From Erodium maritimum (taxonomy: Eukaryota > Streptophyta > Magnoliopsida > Geraniales > Geraniaceae): 64,000 nt of DNA. The notes under the pieces are model-generated. The model had not been told where the DNA came from, ran no database searches, and saw only the letters and a program-made list of their open reading frames with translations. Each line of letters begins with the position of its first letter. The first letter of the stretch is position 1. Positions 1 through 9,659 of the stretch are shown in pieces. Both the position numbers and the translations under genes were made by a program. The DNA lies in assembly GCA_963921825.1 (NCBI GenBank), contig OY997590.1:38271039-38335038 (forward strand). Direction: 5' to 3'.

Positions 1-2
1 AG

Positions 3-833
3 ACAGAGCGAGTAAATCAATGTTTGGAGAATTTCTTGAGGCTGACGACGCACCACTTGCCTCACCAATGGGCTCGTTGGCTGGCCATGGCGGAGTACTG
101 GTACAATACGACGTTTCACACCGCCATCCATACCACTCCCTTTGAAGTTTTGTACGGACACCCACCGCCGGCGCCGAGCAGTTCCATCTTCACCACAAAG
201 GTCGCGATCGTGGAATCATTTGAGGTCAATCGTCAGGCCATCTGGGCACTGGTTAGAGACAACTTACAGACGACCAGGGACAAGGTCAAGAGCCAAGCTG
301 ACAAACACCGCACGGAATGCGCCTTTGCGGTGGGAGAGATGGTCTTCCTCCGCCTACAACCGTACATGCAGACTTCCTTGGCCCTTCGCCGCAACATGAA
401 GCTGGCCGCACGATACTATGGGCCCTTTGAGATTGTGGCCAAGGTGGTCACGGTGGCTTACACCCTGAAGCTGCCGCCAACATCAAAAATACACCCCACG
501 TTTCACGTCTCGCTACTGAAGAAAAAGGTGGGCCGAGCCTCGGTTCCCAGCTCCATCTTGTCGGAGACTACGTCGGGCGGTCAGCTGAAGGTCGAACCAG
601 TGAGGTTGCAAAAAACGCGTACAATCAAACACGACAACAGAGCAGTAGTGCAGAAACTCATCCAGTGGTTGGACTCTGCACCAGAGGACGCCACATGGGA
701 AGACATCGACTGGCTTCGAGCTCGTTATCCGGGACGCTCATTCCAACTAGAGCCTCGAGGACGAGTCTCTTCTGATGGGGATGGCATTGTCAGGATCGCT
801 GGAGAAGACGATCCAAACGCACCGTTTGGTTAA
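3..833 (+). CDS. Chromovirus integrase C-terminal part with chromodomain (5' partial)
   Basis: The frame is open to the left edge, so this is the 3' end of a polyprotein. It begins with TERVNQCLE, whose Glu fits the third acidic residue of the integrase DDE triad. The conserved stretch with WYNTTFH and TPFEVLYG follows, then the C-terminal integrase fold (RYYGPFEIV, HPTFHVSLLK). The last 70 or so residues (VVQKLIQW..PEDATWEDIDWL) have the look of a chromodomain, which in chromoviruses targets integration to marked chromatin. Stop codon at 831-833. No frame break is seen in this 276-codon piece, so this copy may be fairly young. Confidence 0.85.
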   Translation, partial: TERVNQCLENFLRLTTHHLPHQWARWLAMAEYWYNTTFHTAIHTTPFEVLYGHPPPAPSSSIFTTKVAIVESFEVNRQAIWALVRDNLQTTRDKVKSQADKHRTECAFAVGEMVFLRLQPYMQTSLALRRNMKLAARYYGPFEIVAKVVTVAYTLKLPPTSKIHPTFHVSLLKKKVGRASVPSSILSETTSGGQLKVEPVRLQKTRTIKHDNRAVVQKLIQWLDSAPEDATWEDIDWLRARYPGRSFQLEPRGRVSSDGDGIVRIAGEDDPNAPFG

Positions 834-862
834 GTGAGAAGCGAGAGACGAGTGGGCCCGGA

Positions 863-1139
863 TGCTACGTGGCGCTGACGTGGGAAGCAGTTACGGGTTG
901 TTACGCTGATGTGCGTGGTTGTTACAGGACCGTTAGGAGCCAGCCAATAAAGAGATGACGCGTGGCCGAGTCAAAGTCTATAAAGAGCCAGATTAGCATT
1001 GTCTTCTTCATCTTGTTCATTTCTGTGTAAACGTAGTAGCAAAACCAGAGAGAGCTTGGTCGAGAAACGAACCAGAGCCTTCTGTGAGCTTGTAATAGCC
1101 AATTTCAATCAATAAAGAGTTCCATTCCTGATAGTTACA
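863..1139 (+). repeat. Candidate 3' LTR of the chromovirus
   Basis: The stretch begins TGCTACG just after a purine-rich run (834-862) that could be the polypurine tract, and ends ATAGTTACA at 1139. It contains a TATA-like tataaag (about 979) and two AATAAAG polyadenylation-like signals (about 946 and 1111). The right end is reasonably clear, but the left end is uncertain, since TGTTACG near 899 is an alternative start. No second LTR is available for comparison. Confidence 0.5.
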
Positions 1140-1200
1140 TCCATGATTTCTTAGCTATATTCACTGATGTTGGTCGTGGAGTGTCGTTTATGTTTTTTTT

Positions 1201-2501
1201 GGGTTATATACTTTTTGATACCAAAATGTTCCGTCCACGAACGATTTGGTACCCTTATGTTTTAAATGACCAATTTGGTATCCTTTTGATTTGTCCACGG
1301 ACGGAAGTGGCATATTCCGTTAGAAAACTAACGGAATATTCCTCTAAGTTAGTCATGTGCATTTAAGTGGGGTGTGAAATGACGATTTTACCCTTTCTTA
1401 TTTTAAGCTTATAAATTTGATAGACAAAATTACCATTATACCCTTAGTTATAATACAAGAAATAATTATATAATAAAAAATAATAAAGAAATAAAAGAAT
1501 TAATGAATAATAATAATAAATAATAAATTAATTAAAATTTAATTAAATAAAAAAAATTAATTTTTAAAATTTTAAAAATAAAAAATAAATCATTAATCCT
1601 CCTATTAATCTTCACCCAAGGCTTCATCTAAACTTACTGTCTTCTTAAAAAAAACATTTCTCGGCTTCGTTTTCTTCTCAGGTGAGTGGTGGCAGCGAGA
1701 GACCCTCCGCTTCTTCAATTAATCCGCTAAACCCAAGGCTTCATATTTCTCCAGCGAAGTTTGTGCATCGTTCTTCCTCTACGAGCAGATCCGGTGAGAG
1801 ATCGATGAATGGTGAATCGATAGGCTTCGCCGTGAATCGATAGGTTTCGCCATGGATCGATGGGTTTTGCCGTGAATCGATGGGTTTCACCGTCAATCGA
1901 TGAGTTCCATCGTGAATCCATGGTGATTTTTTCTGCAATTTCTGATTTTGGGAAGAGAAGTGAGATTATGTTTTTTTTGCAATTTCTGAGTTGGGGATTA
2001 AAAAATTTTCTACAATCTTGCCCCTCACACCGAGATGGTGATTTTTTTTCTAGTTTTCGATTGGTCTGCAACACGCCGAGATGAAGCTCGTGCGATGGTG
2101 ATTTTTTCTTTTCTGGCTTTTGAGGGGTTTGCTACATGCCTGTTCAACGTCAAGAAGTCAAAAATTTCAGAAATTTCAAACTCGGCACCAAATCTGGGAA
2201 TCCAGAAGTCGAGAAGATGAATGTTCTAGATTTTTTTTGAAATATGTTCTAAGAATTAATTAAATAAAGTTAATTAGATAAATTAAAATTTTAATTCATT
2301 AATTAAGTTGAGTAATAATATTTAAAAAAAATTGATAAAAATTTAAAAGAGAATAGGGAAAAATATTCGTTCTACATAATTCTGTTTGTTTTTTAACCCC
2401 ATCAGCTCAAAACATTAGGGTACCAAATTGGAATAAAAAATTCATACAGGTACCAAATCGTTCGTGGACGAAACATTTGGGTACCAAAAAGTATATAACC
2501 C
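1201..2501. mobile_element. Non-autonomous Mutator-like element with long terminal inverted repeats
   Basis: The first 95 or so bases (gggttatatactttttg, then a block around cgtccacgaacgatttgg) reappear as reverse complement at about 2400-2501, at roughly 85-90% identity by eye. No transposase is seen. Inside are an AT-rich spacer (1440-1600, 2220-2390) and a central 500-base part with a minisatellite. The flanking 9-mers (1192-1200 gtttttttt, 2502-2510 ttttttatt) agree at 7 of 9 positions, which fits but does not prove a Mutator-type 9-base duplication. Gene-fragment capture in the centre is possible but nothing recognisable was found. Confidence 0.7.
1803..1925. repeat. Minisatellite, about 20-base unit (aatcgatgggtttcgccgtg)
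   Basis: Six imperfect head-to-tail copies of a unit close to aatcgatgggtttcgccgtg lie in the centre of the Mutator-like element. A looser repeat (gatggtgattttttct) recurs at about 1918, 2034 and 2094. The short ORFs across it in both directions are products of the repetition rather than genes. Confidence 0.75.
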
Positions 2502-2510
2502 TTTTTTATT

Positions 2511-2928
2511 GGGCAAGTACAAATACCTACCTCAAACTTGTAGCATTTAACCAATACCTACTCTAAAAAAAAATTTAACTGATACCTACTCAGATGTTTA
2601 GTTATATAACAAATAGCTTAGTTATATAACAAATAGCCCAAGTCGTCAACAAAAATGACGAAAATACCCTCAACTACACTTCAATAATTATTTAAACAAA
2701 TTATTTAAAAAATCACTATATATATACTTATTAAATCACTTCAGTTTTATTTAAAAAATCACTTCAATTTTATTTTTTTAAAATCACTGAGGGTATTTTC
2801 GTCATTTTAGCTAACGCTTGGGTTATTTGTTATATAACCAAACATCTGAGTAGGTATCAGTTAAAAAAACTTTAGGGTAGGTATCATTTAAACACTACAA
2901 GTTTAGGGTAGGTATTTGTAATTTACCC
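2511..2928. mobile_element. Mutator-type MITE with 9-base target duplication
   Basis: A 418-base element. Its left arm (gggcaagtacaaatacctacc, through to about 2640) is the reverse complement of its right arm (about 2815-2928), so the whole unit could fold into a long hairpin. The flanking 9-mers are identical: ttttttatt at 2502-2510 and at 2929-2937. A perfect 9-base duplication and ends starting GGG fit a Mutator-type MITE. It has no coding capacity and abuts the larger inverted-repeat element on its left. Confidence 0.85.
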
Positions 2929-3185
2929 TTTTTTATTTGGGTGCCTTTGGCTCCTTAAGCCTCTGCAATAGTTGGCCCATGATCGTTGTTTTGGTATCGT
3001 TGCAGCGTGTGCAACGATTCCTACAATGCCTTCTTGACGCATGAGTCATTTTAGAACCGATCGTCACAGTCCGTCACCTTTAAAACCTGCAATGATGGGA
3101 TGCGTCGTCTTAGGCCCAACGACTACTCGACTGGCCAACGGCGACGCGACGCATGGCAACGAAAATAAAAAAAACTAAAATTTTC

Positions 3186-3193
3186 TATAAATA
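3186..3193 (+). promoter_or_regulatory. Probable TATA box of the first SANT-like pseudogene
   Basis: tataaata lies 87 bases before the ATG at 3280 and is followed by a pyrimidine-rich leader typical of a plant 5' UTR. The position is right for a core promoter, but activity cannot be judged. Confidence 0.45.
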
Positions 3194-3279
3194 CACTTTG
3201 ACCTCTTCCCAAAAATCACTCTCACTCTTCTGCACATTCTCTTCTCTTCTTTTCCTTATTTTTCCCGCATCGCTTGATA

Positions 3280-4284
3280 ATGGCCGACCCGACGAACTTC
3301 GATTTCATCATCGACTCCTTGAACTTGGACGAGTCTACTCATATTGAAGAAGAGCTCAAGTGTCACATCGAATCCTACACCTCCCTCCTTCGACCATCCA
3401 CTATGTATCATCACAATTCAACCCGCTCCAACATTCCTAATGACCGCAGTCGCAATTCCCCAACGAGCAACCTTCTCAATTGGTCTGGTCAAGCAATCGA
3501 GGAGGAAGGCGAAAAACCTTGCATGTACATCGACTTGGGCTCTACGATTGAGATGGAGCATTACGGAGGAGAGTCGGTTGGCATCGACATGGATCAATCT
3601 TTCTCTGGATAGCCTCACATGGAAGAACCAGAGGAACGACATGTATTGGAAAAAAGTTGGAGATGAGGTCTTTTCGATGTGGAAGCCAGGCGACCCAGAA
3701 CGGGGGTGGAAGAATTGCACGAACTACATGCATCAGCTTAATAAAAGAGTCACTAAATTTCAAGAGAAATATATAGAAATTGAGGGAACATACCAAACTG
3801 GGAGGAACGATGCTGACCTCATGGCAGGAGCTGAAAGGGCATACAAGGTCGAGGAGAAACACGAATTCTCTTGGAAGCACGTTTGGAACATCGTGAATGG
3901 GCAACCAAAGTGGAAGAACCTCGTGTTCCCGCAATGTCCAATTGATCTTGAGGTCCTAGAACTCGACGTAGAAAGTGAAGCAAGCAAGTGTAGAAGGTTG
4001 GACGAAAATTGCAACTACACGTCGGGCGAAGGAACCGAACACGAGTTGACCTCACTTGTACGGGAGGAGCGTCCGAGGAAGATGGACCCGACGTAGCTAA
4101 GTATCTTGAAGGTTATGGCGAGCGCCAGGTCTAAATTATTAAGGCTAAAGAAAAGATGCACCAAAGTTTGATTCATATGTTAGTGGCAGTGAATAGCCAA
4201 GATAACACCAATATGACTCCGTATGAACGGGATGCTCGTGCCTCACTTATAGACAACATCAGGATACGTTTAGGGTCTTTTTGA
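3280..4284 (+). pseudogene. SANT/NAM-associated protein, PIF/Harbinger ORF1-like, frameshifted
   Basis: ATG at 3280 opens a frame beginning MADPTNFDFIIDSLN that ends at 3612. The conserved part continues in the next frame (FWxxI-like segment DMYWKKVGDEV, then WKNCTNYMHQLNKRVTKF, AYKVEEKHEFSWKHVWNIV and QPKWKN). This pattern matches the plant family with a Myb/SANT-like domain and a NAM-associated C-terminal domain, which serves as the DNA-binding ORF1 partner in PIF/Harbinger elements and also occurs as host genes. A further shift near 4096 precedes a tail ERDARASLIDNIR that ends near 4284. At least two frameshifts make it a pseudogene. No adjacent Harbinger transposase is seen, so it may be a relic of either an element or a host gene. 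Confidence 0.65.
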
Positions 4285-4419
4285 TTTAGCCTCATATTAA
4301 TACAATTAAATGTTGTTTTCGTTATTTGGTTTTCCCATTTTGTACGCATTTTCAACAATAAACGAATGAATTGTTGGGATTTTTTTATCGGTTTCTCAGT
4401 GTCTCAATTTTCGTGCAAG

Positions 4420-4442
4420 CACACTATTCAGGGAATAGTGTG
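4420..4442. repeat. Perfect 10-base inverted repeat with 3-base loop
   Basis: cacactattc at 4420-4429 pairs with gaatagtgtg at 4433-4442 around agg. It lies 128 bases upstream of the second SANT-like gene start. It could be a MITE fragment, a TIR remnant or a chance palindrome. Confidence 0.6.
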
Positions 4443-4570
4443 TTGCTATATTGTCGCTGCCACGCCGAAACCGACTCCCTCATTCCTTCTAAATAACATG
4501 ATCCTCTTCATTCATTCTCACACCTCTCTCTCAAATTCTCTCATCAGCCTTCACATTTCCTTCTTCTACA

Positions 4571-4953
4571 ATGGCTTCGCCTTCTTGGACAACTAGTCCA
4601 GTATGGTCGGTAGAGGAGGAAATGAATTTCGTAATAACGTGGCTAATCGTTGTCGAGGTTGGTGGCAAGTACTAGGATAAAATCTACCTCACTTTCCTTG
4701 ACACAACAGACAAAGCGTGGCTTGCACAGACGTAGAAGCAGATGAAAGATAAATTTCTTAAGGCTATCCAAAATTGTAAGGCCTTTGATAAGATATACCA
4801 GGACCATCTCAACGGTCCTAGAAAATGAGCAACCGATGAGGAAATCTATGTTGCAAGTGTTTCCGATTACGAGGAAAAACACAGAGCATGAACTAAACAT
4901 GTTATGTGGAAGATGCTCAAAGATCAACCGAAGTGGTGTCTGCATATTGGCGC
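4571..4953 (+). pseudogene. Second SANT/NAM-associated ORF1-like pseudogene, interrupted by a retrotransposon
   Basis: ATG at 4571 begins MASPSWTTSPVWSVEEEMNF, a Myb/SANT-like start (W..EE). In the same frame, past several stop codons, come KAWLAQT, KQMKDKFLKAIQNCKAF, SDYEEKHRA and a final MLKDQPKW, which parallel the AYKVEEKHEF and QPKWKN blocks of the gene at 3280. The copy is divergent and more decayed than its neighbour. It stops at 4953 where the Tekay-type element begins, and the other side of the insertion site resumes at 15562. The leader (4440-4570) is pyrimidine-rich like that of the first copy, suggesting an old tandem duplication. Confidence 0.6.
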
Positions 4954-5537
4954 TGTAAGAACCGCTCCCGGTCAACGCCAGTCAAATCGGCGAAAAATAG
5001 GAAAATTTAAAGTTTTTGGACAGACGTTTAAATGAACCTAAATTTGACCCCGAGGGTCATACCGAACTTAAGTTAACCCCGACATCGACCAAAGTGAATT
5101 ATGGGGGACTCAGGGCAACTTGCTGATCAATTTGGGAAAGTTTGACTTTTTGCCGGAAAGGTCAATAGAGCGACATTTTGGTCCGTTCGAGGCCGTTTTG
5201 GATCCAAAAATCTTAGACGTCGTTACAACGGTCTTAGTTGGGTCGTTTCCTTTCAAATGACTACTTTTGCGAAAAAGTCAAATCCGGGTCAAACGAGGTC
5301 AAATTAGGGGCTTTATCGGATACATTTTGTTTTGGGCTGAGATATATGTGAGGTAAAAATGGACCCTTCGGGTTGGGGTCTTTATGACCCGATGGAGGAC
5401 GACGAGCAAGTGGAGCTTTTATGGCTTTATCGCCAAGATGGAGGTTGCTATTTGTTTTTGGCTCAAAATGCCATGTCCCAAAGGCCCATAAGCTTGGCCC
5501 ATTTATCACCTCACTTAAGCCCATTCGTGATACAACT

Positions 5538-5543
5538 ATATAT
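5538..5543 (+). promoter_or_regulatory. Candidate LTR promoter TATA box
   Basis: tatata in the context ctatatattagagaagtag is followed by a gggtttgcaatttt block. The same block is present in the 3' LTR at 12615. Position and conservation between the two LTRs make it the best TATA candidate, but no transcription start can be mapped from sequence. Confidence 0.35.
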
Positions 5544-6559
5544 TAGAGAAGTAGGGTTTGCAATTTTAAGTGACAAGAACAAATGAGGGGCGGCTTGCAC
5601 AGAATGGGGATAACAGCTTTGGATGGCGGAGATCTACATTTCTGTGCTCCTGAAACAACACGGAAACATAAAAAGGATCAAGCTTTGTTTGAAGGATCAT
5701 AAGGCTTGATCTGTTTTCTTGTGTGTTGTCAGTGGAGATCATTAATGTTGATCTTGTGCTTGGTACATTGATTGACGCCAACACCAAAAAGAAAAGAACT
5801 CAGGTGTGTTGTTGGAAAATCATAAATGCAAGATAGTGGCTGCTTATGGTGGATGATTTAAATACATTCCTTTTTCCATGGAGTTAATGGATAGATGGTG
5901 GCGTCATATCTTTTGATGGTGCATGGTTCTATTTCCCTATTTAGGAAATCGTGTGCTTCTTGACAGTAAGCATAGACACGAACACAAGGGGTCAAGAGGA
6001 AACGAAGCTACAGGTGTGTTCTTGTTAATTAGTTTTCTTGAGTTCTTATTTTAGTGGTAACAAAAGATAGGTTATTTTTTTCTTTGGTAGATTGTCATAC
6101 CTTGTATTGAGAAATAGGGAATTAGAGTTTGTAATTCTTGAGAATTCGGAAATTGATTCCATCGATTGCATTGGAACCGTTGAATTATTCTAAGACCGTA
6201 GAAACGAAAACGGGAATTTTTGGAGCCCCGGAAGGACATTTTCCAATCCCGGGCAGATTCGCCGGGTCGGGCGAAACGGGCTTTTCCGAGTCCTTTATCG
6301 ACAATGTCGAGTAATTGGGAAGTTTTGGGAGTGATCGACATTGTCGGGGTTACTTTTGGGCGTCAAGTTTATTAAAATTTAGTTTATGCCTGCAAGCTTA
6401 AAGGTATTTAAATTGTGTTCTTTTAGATCGTGATGCAGACCGAGGGACAACAAAGCTAGGCGAGTGACTGAGATCACGCCAGAGCCCGTTGGATAGCTTT
6501 TGGAGAAAACACACGAGGTAGGGAAAAGTAGCCGGATCTCGGCCCTGACTAGGGAAAGT

Positions 6560-7560
6560 TAACAGTAGAAATGCATGTGACACTGGGGTGTCGTGGGTTA
6601 AGTAGGTTATCGAATATTAGAAATGCATGTGACACTTGGGGTGTCGTGGGTTAGGTAGGTTATCGAAGATTGGAAACGCATGTGACACTTAGTAGTGTCG
6701 TAGGAGCAGAGAAATTATCGATGTTAGAATTACTGGAGGCATGTGACCATGCCCGGAGGTTGATTGTGAACTTATCGATATTAGGAGTACTGGAGGCATA
6801 TGACCATGCCCGGAGGTTGATTGTGAAACCATTGATATTAGGACTGTTGGAGGCATTGGTTATGCCAGAGGTTGTTTGTGTATTTGTGTCTTGGGTGGCC
6901 ATGAGAGCCCGCGTTTTACTGTTGTGTCTTGGGTGGCCATGAGAGTCGTACTGCACTGTTGTGTCTTGGGTGGCCATGAGAGCCCGTGTTTTACTGTTGG
7001 TGTCTTGGGAGGCCGTGAGTGCCCGTGGGGTTGTCGAACTCGTGTCTTGTTGTTGGTGTGTCTTGGGAGGCCGTGAGTGCCTGTGGGGTTGTTGAACCCG
7101 TGTTTTTACTGTTGGTGTCTTGGGTGGTCATGAGTGCCCGTGGGGTTGTTGAACCCGTGTCTTTACCGTTGGTGAGTCTTTGGAGGCCGTGAATGCCCGT
7201 GTGGTTGTGGAACCCGTGTCTTTACTGTTGGTGTGTCTTGGGAGGCCGTGAGTGCCTGTGGGGTTGTTGAGCCCGTGGGTTACTGTTGGTGATTTTGAGT
7301 GGCCGTGAGTGCCCGTGAGTACCCGTGGGGTTGTTGAACCCGTGAGTTACTGTTGGTGATTTTGAGAGGCCGTGAGTGCCCATGGGGTTGTTGAACCCGT
7401 GAGTTACTATCGATGGTTTTGAGAGGCCGTGAGTGCCCGTAGGGTTGTTGAGCCCGTGAGTTACTATTGGTGTATCTTGGGAGGCCGTGAGTGCCTGTGG
7501 GGTTGTTGAGTCCGTGTTTTACGGTTGGTGTCTCGGGTGGCCATGAGTGCCTGTGGAGTG
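6560..7560 (+). repeat. Minisatellite zone in the 5' LTR
   Basis: Two arrays follow each other. At 6560-6860 there are repeats of a unit around gcatgtgacacttggggtgt and of one around ttgattgtgaaaccattgat. From about 6880 to 7560 there are a dozen or more units of 50-60 bases around tcttgggaggccgtgagtgc, with gttgttgaacccgtg. Long open frames across the zone in several directions are artefacts of the repeat. The matching zone in the 3' LTR (13640-14690) has a similar but not identical unit order. Confidence 0.8.
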
Positions 7561-7745
7561 TTGAACCTGTTTTGTTGATGTTTGTTGAACTTGCTTGTGA
7601 TTGTGATTGTGGTTACCTGAGGTTGGAGGCCCGCTTCATGAAACGGGGGTCCACGAGCACACATGTCTGTATGTTCAGATGGGGTAGGGGGCCCGCCCGA
7701 CAACAAAGGGGTCCTGGCCGCGCGTGTGTGGTTTGGGGTTGTGAG

Positions 7746-7895
7746 TGTGATAGGTCGACAACCTGATCCGACTTTGTGTCGATGAATTGCGATAGGTCGA
7801 CAGTCTGATCCGACTTTGTGTCGATGAATTGCGATAGGTCGACAGCCTGATCCGACTTTGTGTCGAGGAATTGCGATAGGTCGACCGCCTGACCT
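7746..7895 (+). repeat. 42-base tandem repeat in the 5' LTR
   Basis: Four units of about 42 bases around gataggtcgacagcctgatc, each followed by cgactttgtgtcgatgaatt. The 3' LTR has three such units at about 14852-14960, so one unit has been gained or lost since insertion. Confidence 0.8.
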
Positions 7896-8205
7896 GATTG
7901 AGATTGGTAAAGGGCGTGAGGGAGGTTACTGAGCAGCTGGTATGCGATCCTCTGTGATTTTGTTTGGTGTGCGATCCTTTGTGATCTTGGGTTTGCGTGG
8001 TGGTCTTTTGAGTCCTTGGAAGAGGTCGTGATCGTTGTGTTGGGTTTACATTACGAGTCCGAGTGTTGAGTCTGTTGAGGAAGTAACGGGTTGTGTGTCA
8101 GTTAAGTTACTTGAGTTTAGGGATGGTATTCCCGGTGTTGGGTTTAGTTTTGGTGTTACCGGCATTGTCTGCTAAGTATGCCTTAGTCAGTCTGTTATCC
8201 GTGGT

Positions 8206-8223
8206 GGTGAGCGAACGCTCACC
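8206..8223 (+). other. Conserved LTR hairpin (5' LTR)
   Basis: ggtgagcgaacgctcacc is an inverted repeat with an 8-base stem around AA. A pyrimidine-rich run ending in cctacag (AG at 8242-8243) and then gtactg follow. The same arrangement is found at 15267, 52477 (reverse strand) and 62592, and in altered form at 9717 and 24009. Function is unknown. A splice-acceptor context or an RNA signal near the end of the LTR are possibilities. Confidence 0.75.
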
Positions 8224-8503
8224 CCTAGCTGCTTTTCCTACAGGTACTGATCACAAGATGGACTAGGTGAGCTCTCGAAGCTTGAGGAGCTAGGAGCGGA
8301 GTCCGTGTTTTATCTTTCGAGTCTAGTGACGGATACCTTGTATTTTGTCCACTTGTTGGGACGTATTTTGTTAAGTTGTAAATGATCATTTTGTTGAACA
8401 AATGGTGATTTTAAAGTGATTTATGGAAAATGTTTTCAAATATTTTATAATTTTAAATGTTCGCGTCCTGAGTTCGGTTTACTGAAATTGGGGCGTGACA
8501 GCT

Positions 8504-8516
8504 TGGTATCAGAGCT
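8504..8516 (+). other. Primer-binding site, initiator tRNA-Met type
   Basis: tggtatcagagct starts three bases after the 5' LTR and matches the complement of the 3' end of plant initiator tRNA-Met, the usual primer for chromovirus reverse transcription. Confidence 0.9.
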
Positions 8517-8867
8517 CGAGGTTTCACACCTCGGACTGTACTTCAATTAGGTGGGGAGAGTCGAGTCAGTTAAGTCCCGTCGTGCGTTGGGTACGCAAGT
8601 CGGAACCCGTGTGTAGACTCGTATGGTTTGAGTCCTGTTTGTGATTGTGCGTATGTGCAGTGGTTTATTGCTGGTATGCTGTTTGTGTGTTGCTGCGTGA
8701 AAAGTTTTTAAGTTGTCGCGGGTCGACTCAGGAGCGCTCCTGTAGTCGAACGTGACGGTGCTGATATCAAGTCGGTACAACGTAGTTCGGGGACGTATGG
8801 ACCGGGTTGTAACTGCGTGATGTCAAGTATGAGGTTTTAAAATGAAAAGGAGAAAGTTTTAAAATTG

Positions 8868-9036
8868 GTTGGCGCCGTGGGCGTGTGTGTAAGTTGGTTG
8901 GTCCGGTGGGTGCGTTTTGATTTTGGTTGGTCTGGTGGGTGCGTTTGATTTTGGTTGGTCTGGTGGGTACGTTTGATTTTGGTTGGTCCGGTGGGTGCGT
9001 TTTGATGTTGGTTGGCTCGGTGGGCAGTGTTGTGGT
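8868..9036 (+). repeat. About 31-base tandem repeat in the leader
   Basis: Five units around ttggttggtccggtgggtgc with a gtttgatttt spacer, slightly varied. It lies in the untranslated leader where gag would be expected downstream, and has no coding appearance. Confidence 0.75.
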
Positions 9037-9210
9037 GTTGTTGTTAGGCTGTGTCGGCTTGTGATTGAGTTTGGGTGAGTTGTGTTTGGTCTTGAAGTGC
9101 GTACGTGTGTTGTTAAATTGTTGGTTGAGCGTGTGTGTCGTTCGAGGTTTCTCTTTCAGGTTAGGAAGGAGTAAGGGTCGAGTTTATGACGTTTTTGGAA
9201 AACGGGCCTG

Positions 9211-9330
9211 CGCGAGAGTCACGGATCCGTGACGGATCAGAGGGTTTTGGCCATTTTAGGGCCTTTGTCACGGCACCGTGACCCTAACCGTGACGGGGTC
9301 TGTCACGGGTTCGTGACCCCCGTCGTTGGT
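9211..9330 (+). repeat. Cluster of TCACGG-NN-CCGTGA palindromes in the Tekay leader
   Basis: A perfect 14-base palindrome tcacggatccgtga (9219-9232) is followed by tcacggcaccgtga (9268-9281), an inverted half (ccgtgacggg) and tcacgggttcgtga (about 9303-9316). The linking text ggatcagag with ggttttggcc is very like the spacer of the Athila LTR cluster at 39.4-39.6 kb, although the two elements belong to different lineages. Confidence 0.75.
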
Positions 9331-9659
9331 CTGGTTTACGCAGTTTTTCGTGTTGTGGTTGCGTGACTTGTGCACATTTGTGCGGTCTACTTGAGGTCTC
9401 TTTACGTATTACTATAATTAAAGTATTGATAGTGTGAGCAATAGTGTTTGCTTAGTTGAGAGCGTGATCCCCGTCTTGAGGTTTCCCTAGGTGATCGGGT
9501 AATTGGGGTATTGAGGTGGTGAGCAATAGTGATTTACTGAATTGAGGACGTGTTTCCTGTGTCGAGGTTTATCTTACATGAGCGAGTACTTGAGGTGTTG
9601 ATGGCGTGAGCAGTGTGATGTTTGGCATCAGGTTTTGAGGTAGTGGTTTGCCCTGGTTA

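Larger units (their letters stand above)
1..1139 (+). mobile_element. 3' part of a Ty3/gypsy chromovirus
   Basis: The right-hand end of a plus-strand LTR retrotransposon whose left part lies outside the window. It holds the integrase C-terminal half with a chromodomain-like tail (3-833), a purine-rich stretch and a short candidate 3' LTR (about 863-1139). Integrase lying next to the 3' LTR is the Ty3/gypsy order, and the chromodomain-like tail marks the chromovirus branch. A short LTR would fit the Reina-type clade, but the clade assignment is inference. The target duplication cannot be checked because the 5' end is missing. Confidence 0.8.
4954..8500 (+). repeat. 5' LTR of the Tekay-type element
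   Basis: 3547 bases, TG...CA. From left to right it holds a GC-moderate start, a TATA-like site near 5538, a middle region (5600-6400), a minisatellite-rich zone (about 6560-7890), the hairpin at 8206 and the AT-rich end. It aligns with 12031-15561 almost throughout, with scattered substitutions and a different number of internal repeat units. No ORF in it looks coding. Confidence 0.9.

Noticed and set aside
3542-3934. 130-codon minus-strand frame over the first SANT-like gene
   Set aside because: Shadow of the plus-strand coding sequence, which carries the recognisable domain.
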